The notes under the pieces: model-generated | The model's database searches: none | Told to the model about the DNA's origin: nothing | What the model saw: the letters and a program-made list of their open reading frames with translations, nothing else | NCBI GenBank assembly: GCA_002366565.1 | Contig: DFBJ01000002.1 | Coordinates: 1-36,548 of the forward strand | Direction: 5' to 3' | DNA length: 36,548 nucleotides | From: Bacteriovoracaceae bacterium UBA3083 | GTDB lineage: Bacteria; Bdellovibrionota; Bacteriovoracia; Bacteriovoracales; Bacteriovoracaceae | Translations under genes and position numbers: made by a program | Shown here: positions 32,207-36,548 of the stretch, piece after piece | How the letters are laid out: each line of letters starts with the position of its first letter | How positions within the stretch are numbered: position 1 is the first letter of the stretch

Positions 32207-33254
32207 GTATACGTCGATATTCTTCCTATGTATGGCGAGCCTTGGAGCAGAGATAAAGCTCCCAGAGATTGCAACAAAACAGGCAACGAATAATTTAAGA
32301 TTTATATCTAAAGACGGAAAGTTTTCTTTTTATCAAAGAAGATCAGGAAGTTTATTACTTTCAACTAACTACAATGTAGAAGAAGTACTCAAAGGAAAAG
32401 AGGGATCGCAGTATAAAGTCATCTCTAGCCCAGCTCAAAAATATCAACTAATTGAGCAAAATGAAAATTTCCATACATACCTTAGTATCAGAAAGTTAAA
32501 CAATATTTACATTTCTAAATATGGTCAAAAAAAGGTAAGAAAAATTGGGGAAGGTGTCGATGCACGCTTACACTTCAATGATACATGGGTATCGTTCTTC
32601 AACCCATATATGATGACGATCAACTTTGTTGGGCTTAAAACCTTAGGCTCATCTTTTCAAATTAAATTGCAGAATACAAAAAATCCATACTTCATTCCAC
32701 AAAGAGTAATGCTTAATGATAAGTCAGTCCTCTTTACTGATTTAAATGGAAATGCCACTTCTGGACTAATTGAATTCAATCGGAACACTGGAAAATCAAA
32801 TCTCTTACTAAAAGCAGAGAACGAATTCTCTAAGTACGAACTATGCGCCCATAGCGATAATCTTTACATTGGTTCTTTTGGTATACGCTCTATTTCAAAG
32901 TACTCATCAATAACTGAATACACTCGTAGTAATTTTAATATTTCAAAAGGAAGAATTATTTACGATAGTAAATTTAATGATAGAGGTTCTATTATATGTA
33001 ATAGTTCTGACGAACAGATCTACTTCATTCAAAATACTAGCGCAGCTAATGGAGAAGAGAGCTACGAAGCTGCTACTTTAAATACTAAAACTAAGAAAGT
33101 AAGTACACTGAGTAACTTTAAATGGGTAAGCTCAATTATAAACATGGATGATAAGTTAATTCTTCCCTATCATGGTAAGTTCTATTTACTTAATTCTAAG
33201 CAAGCTCAAACGACAAATGATTCTCTTTTAAATAAAGATGAGGGATCCAAATGA
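32193..33254 (+). CDS. Exported protein of unknown function, possibly beta-rich
   Basis: 353 residues with a signal peptide (SKYTSIFFLCMASLGAE). The mature part has short repeating strand-like stretches rich in Ser, Tyr, Asn and Gly (for example LLLSTNYNVEEVL, KSVLFTDLNGNATSGLIEF, DNLYIGSFGIRSISKY, EQIYFIQNTSAANGEESYE), which would suit a beta-propeller, but I cannot assign a family. Only two cysteines remain after the signal. It overlaps its neighbours by 14 nt and 4 nt (ATGA), so all three exported genes are co-translated. Confidence 0.7.
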   Translation: MVLSKYTSIFFLCMASLGAEIKLPEIATKQATNNLRFISKDGKFSFYQRRSGSLLLSTNYNVEEVLKGKEGSQYKVISSPAQKYQLIEQNENFHTYLSIRKLNNIYISKYGQKKVRKIGEGVDARLHFNDTWVSFFNPYMMTINFVGLKTLGSSFQIKLQNTKNPYFIPQRVMLNDKSVLFTDLNGNATSGLIEFNRNTGKSNLLLKAENEFSKYELCAHSDNLYIGSFGIRSISKYSSITEYTRSNFNISKGRIIYDSKFNDRGSIICNSSDEQIYFIQNTSAANGEESYEAATLNTKTKKVSTLSNFKWVSSIINMDDKLILPYHGKFYLLNSKQAQTTNDSLLNKDEGSK

Positions 33255-34210
33255 GACTTGTACTTATACTCTTAATTTTAACGACTAGTTCACTTGCCAC
33301 AGACTTTAGAGATGCCTACAAAGGTAAAATCAATTTAAGTGTTAGTGATATGCCAAGTGAGTACAAGATAATACTCAACTCAGTTAATCACTACCTTCTA
33401 AGTAAAGAAGACAAAGATGAACTCCTTACAAGCGTTGTAGTAAGTGATACTTTCTTTAATAAAATACCCAAAAAAGAGCTATTTCTTTTATCAAAAATGG
33501 AAATTTATAAGACAGTTCTTTCCTACTTCAAGACATCTGAATATAGGCCCTTAAGAATTAATCAAAAGACTATTAATGAGCTCATTAAAATCTCTGAAGA
33601 TAGTAGTCATGAGCTACACCCTTTTCCTCTATGGATTCTAAAAGCGCTAATAAAAGATTTAAAAATCATTATTAAGTATAAATATTATCAAACCTATTTA
33701 ACTCAAAAGGCTCAAAGTAAGAAATTACAAAATATTGAATTATTAAAGCTAGATAAGAAGCTCACTCTTCTAACCCCTTGGGTTAGGACATTTAAGCTTT
33801 CTTCTGCAGAAGAGATTAATCTTCTTCTAAGGCCTCTTCACTTTAAAATATTAAAGAGGTTAGCATTTCTCTCGGAAACAATTTATCAAACCACTAGCTT
33901 TGAAAAAATGCCTCCCCTCTCTAACTTAGATAACTTAAAGAAGTTTAAGTACTCAAGAGAGTTAACAAATCAGGAGTCTACGCTTAAGAAGATTGATGAT
34001 GTTTTAGGAAATATAAAACTCTTTCCATCAAAAGAAGAAAATAATACTAATATTTCAGATCTTCCGAAACCATCAAATGATTGGATTCCAAAAGATGATA
34101 TGCAGCCTTTAAAAGTAAAAAAGAGTGATCTCTTCCCTAGTCCAGATCCAAACTACCAAAAACCAGAAGTTCTTCCTGAACCAGTGAACGATTGGCTTTT
34201 AGATATTTAA
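33251..34210 (+). CDS. Exported helical protein of unknown function
   Basis: 319 residues with a signal peptide (RLVLILLILTTSSLA). The mature part is mostly Lys/Leu-rich and helical, without cysteines. The C-terminus carries two copies of a short motif, LPKPSNDWIP (about residue 276) and LPEPVNDWLL (near the end), in a proline-rich tail that could be a docking peptide. No family is recognised. The start overlaps the preceding gene as ATGA. Its stop interlocks with the convergent Tsx-like gene in the palindrome TTAA. Confidence 0.7.
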   Translation: MRLVLILLILTTSSLATDFRDAYKGKINLSVSDMPSEYKIILNSVNHYLLSKEDKDELLTSVVVSDTFFNKIPKKELFLLSKMEIYKTVLSYFKTSEYRPLRINQKTINELIKISEDSSHELHPFPLWILKALIKDLKIIIKYKYYQTYLTQKAQSKKLQNIELLKLDKKLTLLTPWVRTFKLSSAEEINLLLRPLHFKILKRLAFLSETIYQTTSFEKMPPLSNLDNLKKFKYSRELTNQESTLKKIDDVLGNIKLFPSKEENNTNISDLPKPSNDWIPKDDMQPLKVKKSDLFPSPDPNYQKPEVLPEPVNDWLLDI

Positions 34211-34965
34211 AAGATCCACTTAACTAAAAGCTTTAAGTTATTCTCTACTGGACCACTCTCTATTCCATACTTTCTACTCCAGTACTGATACTCCATTCCT
34301 AGATAAGCAATATCAGCATGACCATAAGCTTTCCCAACATCGTAGGCCAGCTGTTGCCCAGTATGCCAATGAGAGGTTACATAAGAATTGTCTGCTCTAT
34401 TTCCCTCACTATTAAAAACTATATCTATATATGCACTATAATAAAGAGAGAGCTTCTCAGATATATCCATTGGAAGATTGTAAGCAATTGTAGACTGTAC
34501 GCTTGTTCCCTTTGAATCTAAATTGTCTCTTAAGTAAAGGTTCACTTGAAAGAACTTAAAGTAAGGTATATTTAAATCTACCCCCGCTCCAATAAGCCTT
34601 GCTCTTGTAGCGACAGTACTTTTTCCGTGCTCAAAAGTAGTACTCAATAAAACATCTTTCACAAAACGCTTATCACTATAGAAATCAAATATTTTTCCAA
34701 AACTAAGTCTTGGCGCCCACTCTCCATAGAGAGCAGTTTTAGATGAATCGTTAGAAGTCTGTGGATCTGTTACATCGAACCAAAAGAAATTATCTCCATA
34801 CTTCCATCCCCCAGCGTGTTCAAAGCTATATTCAACTCGATTATTATCACCGAGCTCAAAACTTGAGCCATTTAAATAACTCAATGAAGTGCTAGACCAC
34901 TCGTACGATAGTGCCAGAGGGCAAGAGACACAGCAGATAATTATAAACTTGATAAATATTTTCAC
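34207..34965 (-). CDS. Tsx/DUF5020-like outer-membrane protein
   Basis: 252 residues with a signal peptide (KIFIKFIIICCVSCPLALS) and a beta-barrel pattern ending in an aromatic (NNLKLLVKWIF). The segment WKYGDNFFWFDVTDP followed by ALYGEWAPRLSFGKI resembles the nucleoside-specific channel Tsx and DUF5020 families, so an outer-membrane channel for nucleosides or similar solutes is plausible. The start is GTG at 34965 with AGGAG 5 nt upstream. A TATAAT-like box lies in the AT-rich leader. It is the only gene on its strand here and is convergent with the exported trio. The substrate is unproven. Confidence 0.65.
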   Translation of the reverse strand: MKIFIKFIIICCVSCPLALSYEWSSTSLSYLNGSSFELGDNNRVEYSFEHAGGWKYGDNFFWFDVTDPQTSNDSSKTALYGEWAPRLSFGKIFDFYSDKRFVKDVLLSTTFEHGKSTVATRARLIGAGVDLNIPYFKFFQVNLYLRDNLDSKGTSVQSTIAYNLPMDISEKLSLYYSAYIDIVFNSEGNRADNSYVTSHWHTGQQLAYDVGKAYGHADIAYLGMEYQYWSRKYGIESGPVENNLKLLVKWIF

Positions 34966-35151
34966 TCTAACTCCTTAATTTTTTATTCTTTATTATATAG
35001 CTATTATCTATTTAGGTGGAATTTTCTTTAACACCCTAAGCTGCATCGCGACACAGCCACTATTCTTAAGAGCAAATGATTTCTCTAGCGTACCTCTTAT
35101 GTTATAGTTTCAGCATTTTTAAGAGTTAATATACTAATAGGAAGTCTAATT
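34966..35151. promoter_or_regulatory. Divergent promoter region between the Tsx-like gene and valS
   Basis: No gene is seen. On the minus strand TATAAT lies in a very AT-rich stretch near 34990-35000. An imperfect dyad TAGGTG / CACCCTA spans about 35009-35041. The valS ribosome site AGGAAG lies about 8 nt before its ATG. I looked for a T-box leader, the usual valS control in Firmicutes, and did not find its conserved bases. Confidence 0.35.
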
Positions 35152-36548
35152 ATGTCTGCTGATGAAACAAGCAATATTTCTACTACTTATTCACCAAATG
35201 AAGTTGAAAATAAGTGGTACAAGACCTGGGAAGATGGGAAATACTTTAAGCCAAGACCTGGAAAAACGGGAAAAAGCTATTGCATAATAATGCCACCACC
35301 CAATGTCACAGGTAGACTTCATGCTGGACATGCTCTAGATGTAACAAACCAAGATACATTAATTAGATGGAAGAGAATGAAGGGCTTTGAATCTCTTTGG
35401 CTTCCTGGAATGGATCACGCAGGAATTGCAACTCAATCAGTAGTAGAGAAACAAGTACAAGCTGAAGAGGGTAAAACTAGACATGACTTTTCACGTGAAG
35501 ACTTCCTTAAAAAGATTTGGAAATGGAAAGAAGAGTACGGTGGAATTATTGCTCAACAACAAAAAACAATGGGTGCGTCTCCAGACTGGGACTACTCTAT
35601 GTTTACAATGGACCCAGAAGCAAATGAAGCTGTTAGAAAAGTATTCGTTTCTCTATATAATGAAAAATTAATCTACCAATCAGACTATATTATTAACTGG
35701 GACACTGTACTTCAATCAGCTATATCTGATGCTGAAGTAGAGCACAAAGAAGTTAAGGGTGCATTCTACCATATCCTCTACTCTGTAAAAGACAGTGATA
35801 TAAAATTAGAAATTGCAACAACAAGACCTGAAACACTTCTAGGTGATACAGCTGTTGCAGTTAACCCTAATGATGAAAGGTTTGCACACTTAATAGGAAA
35901 AACAGCAATCGTTCCTATCTCTAATAGAGAAGTTCCTATTCTAGGTGATGAGTATGTAGATATTGAAAAAGGAACAGGGTGCCTAAAGGTAACTCCTGGT
36001 CACGACTTCAATGACTTTGAAATTGGAAAGAGACATAACTTAGAAATCATTAATATTTTAAATAAAGATGGAACACTAAGTGAAATTACTGGTGAATTTC
36101 AAGGACTAACAACTAAGAAAGCAAGAAAGTTAATACTTGAAAGACTCAAGGAAACTGATGCTTATGTAAAAGAGATTGAACATACTCATCAAGTAGGCCA
36201 CGGAGATAGATCTAAGTCTGTAATTGAGCCAATGGTTTCAAAGCAGTGGTTCCTAGATGTTCAAGACATGTCTAAAGAAGCACTTGAATGTGTTCAAAAT
36301 GGTGATACTAAGTTCTATCCAAAGCAGTGGGAAAACACTTACTACTCATGGTTAAAAGAGCCAAGAAACTGGTGTCTTTCTCGCCAGTTATGGTGGGGAC
36401 ATCAAATTCCTGCTTATTTTTATGGAGATGGTGTAGAAGATTTTGTAATTGCTGAAACTATTGAAGAAGATTTAGAGTTGGCAAAAGCTAAAACTCAAAA
36501 CTCAAAACTCACTATTAACGATTTAACTCAAGATCCAGATGCTTTAGG
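35152..36548 (+). CDS. valS: Valyl-tRNA synthetase (3' end beyond the window)
   Basis: Class I synthetase that charges tRNA-Val. The reading frame is open from the ATG at 35152 to the window edge, giving the first 465 residues of an expected 870-950. Motifs are PPPNVTGRLHAGHALD (the HIGH signature, about residues 44-60), GMDHAGIATQ, the conserved NWDTVLQSAISDAEVE, and the editing-domain TTRPETLLGDTAVAVNP. These distinguish ValRS from IleRS and LeuRS. AGGAAG precedes the start. The KMSKS motif and tRNA-binding arm lie outside. It appears transcribed from its own promoter. Confidence 0.95.
   Translation, partial: MSADETSNISTTYSPNEVENKWYKTWEDGKYFKPRPGKTGKSYCIIMPPPNVTGRLHAGHALDVTNQDTLIRWKRMKGFESLWLPGMDHAGIATQSVVEKQVQAEEGKTRHDFSREDFLKKIWKWKEEYGGIIAQQQKTMGASPDWDYSMFTMDPEANEAVRKVFVSLYNEKLIYQSDYIINWDTVLQSAISDAEVEHKEVKGAFYHILYSVKDSDIKLEIATTRPETLLGDTAVAVNPNDERFAHLIGKTAIVPISNREVPILGDEYVDIEKGTGCLKVTPGHDFNDFEIGKRHNLEIINILNKDGTLSEITGEFQGLTTKKARKLILERLKETDAYVKEIEHTHQVGHGDRSKSVIEPMVSKQWFLDVQDMSKEALECVQNGDTKFYPKQWENTYYSWLKEPRNWCLSRQLWWGHQIPAYFYGDGVEDFVIAETIEEDLELAKAKTQNSKLTINDLTQDPDAL

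Noticed and set aside
34966..35151. T-box riboswitch before valS
   Set aside because: No conserved T-box sequence or terminator/antiterminator pair; the leader is short and the organism is not a Firmicute.
35483..35671. 62-residue plus-strand frame near the right edge
   Set aside because: It is an alternative frame inside valS, which is open in another frame across the same bases.
1..36548. CRISPR arrays, insertion sequences, prophage or integration sites
   Set aside because: No regularly spaced repeats, transposase or integrase genes, or flanking direct repeats were seen; gene content is ordinary chromosomal.

Overview
The window is AT-rich, gene-dense, single-chromosome DNA from a diderm (Gram-negative) bacterium. 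The gene set points to a Bdellovibrio-like predator of the Bacteriovoracales/Bdellovibrionota type: gmhA (LPS heptose synthesis), outer-membrane beta-barrels, TolQ/ExbD-type motors, a Glt/Nfs-like (myxobacterial gliding) cluster, AddAB, and an EMO/EtfD-like Fe-S oxidoreductase. This placement is inferred from gene content and low GC by eye; no rRNA is present to settle it. There are no tRNAs, CRISPRs, insertion sequences or phage genes.

Layout. (1) 1-5712, minus strand: an RDD membrane protein, polA, then groS-groL. A sigma-32-like heat-shock promoter lies in front of groS, and a classic terminator follows groL. (2) 5872-8680, plus strand: trxA, gmhA, then a TolQ/ExbB protein followed by two ExbD proteins, the same composition as the AglR-AglQ-AglS motor of Myxococcus. 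(3) 8684-11496, minus strand: a small unknown membrane protein and feoA-feoB (ferrous iron uptake). (4) 11619-19868, minus strand: a six-gene operon encoding an outer-membrane barrel, two exported TPR-type proteins, a TPR lipoprotein, a small exported protein, and an inner-membrane FHA/AgmX-PglI-type protein. The order and types match the gltB/C-D-E-F-G core of the focal-adhesion (Glt) and spore-coat (Nfs) machines. (5) 19966-25643, minus strand: addB-addA (recombinational repair). (6) 25725-26570, plus strand: hslO (Hsp33). (7) 26567-28112, minus strand: a membrane protein and a lipoprotein with a degenerate alkaline-phosphatase/sulfatase-like fold. (8) 28255-34210, plus strand: a membrane Fe-S oxidoreductase, probably electron-transferring flavoprotein:menaquinone oxidoreductase, followed by three overlapping genes for exported proteins I do not recognise, the first very cysteine-rich. 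(9) 34207-34965, minus strand: a Tsx/DUF5020-like outer-membrane protein. (10) 35152 to the end, plus strand: valS, cut off by the window edge.

How the parts may work together. The proton-driven AglRQS-like motor (6954-8680) and the envelope-spanning Glt-like complex (11619-19868) are encoded 3 kb apart and are likely parts of one trans-envelope machine for gliding or cell-surface work. HslO, thioredoxin, GroESL and AddAB are stress and repair functions. The EMO-like protein suggests fatty-acid oxidation feeding the quinone pool, as expected for a prey-consuming cell.

Two regulatory themes recur. Intrinsic terminators sit directly against, or inside, the start of the next gene (trxA/gmhA, addA/glt operon, EMO/Cys-rich gene). 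The polA start site is enclosed in a strong inverted repeat. Convergent genes are packed so tightly that their stop codons interlock in 4-bp palindromes (CTAG, TTAA).
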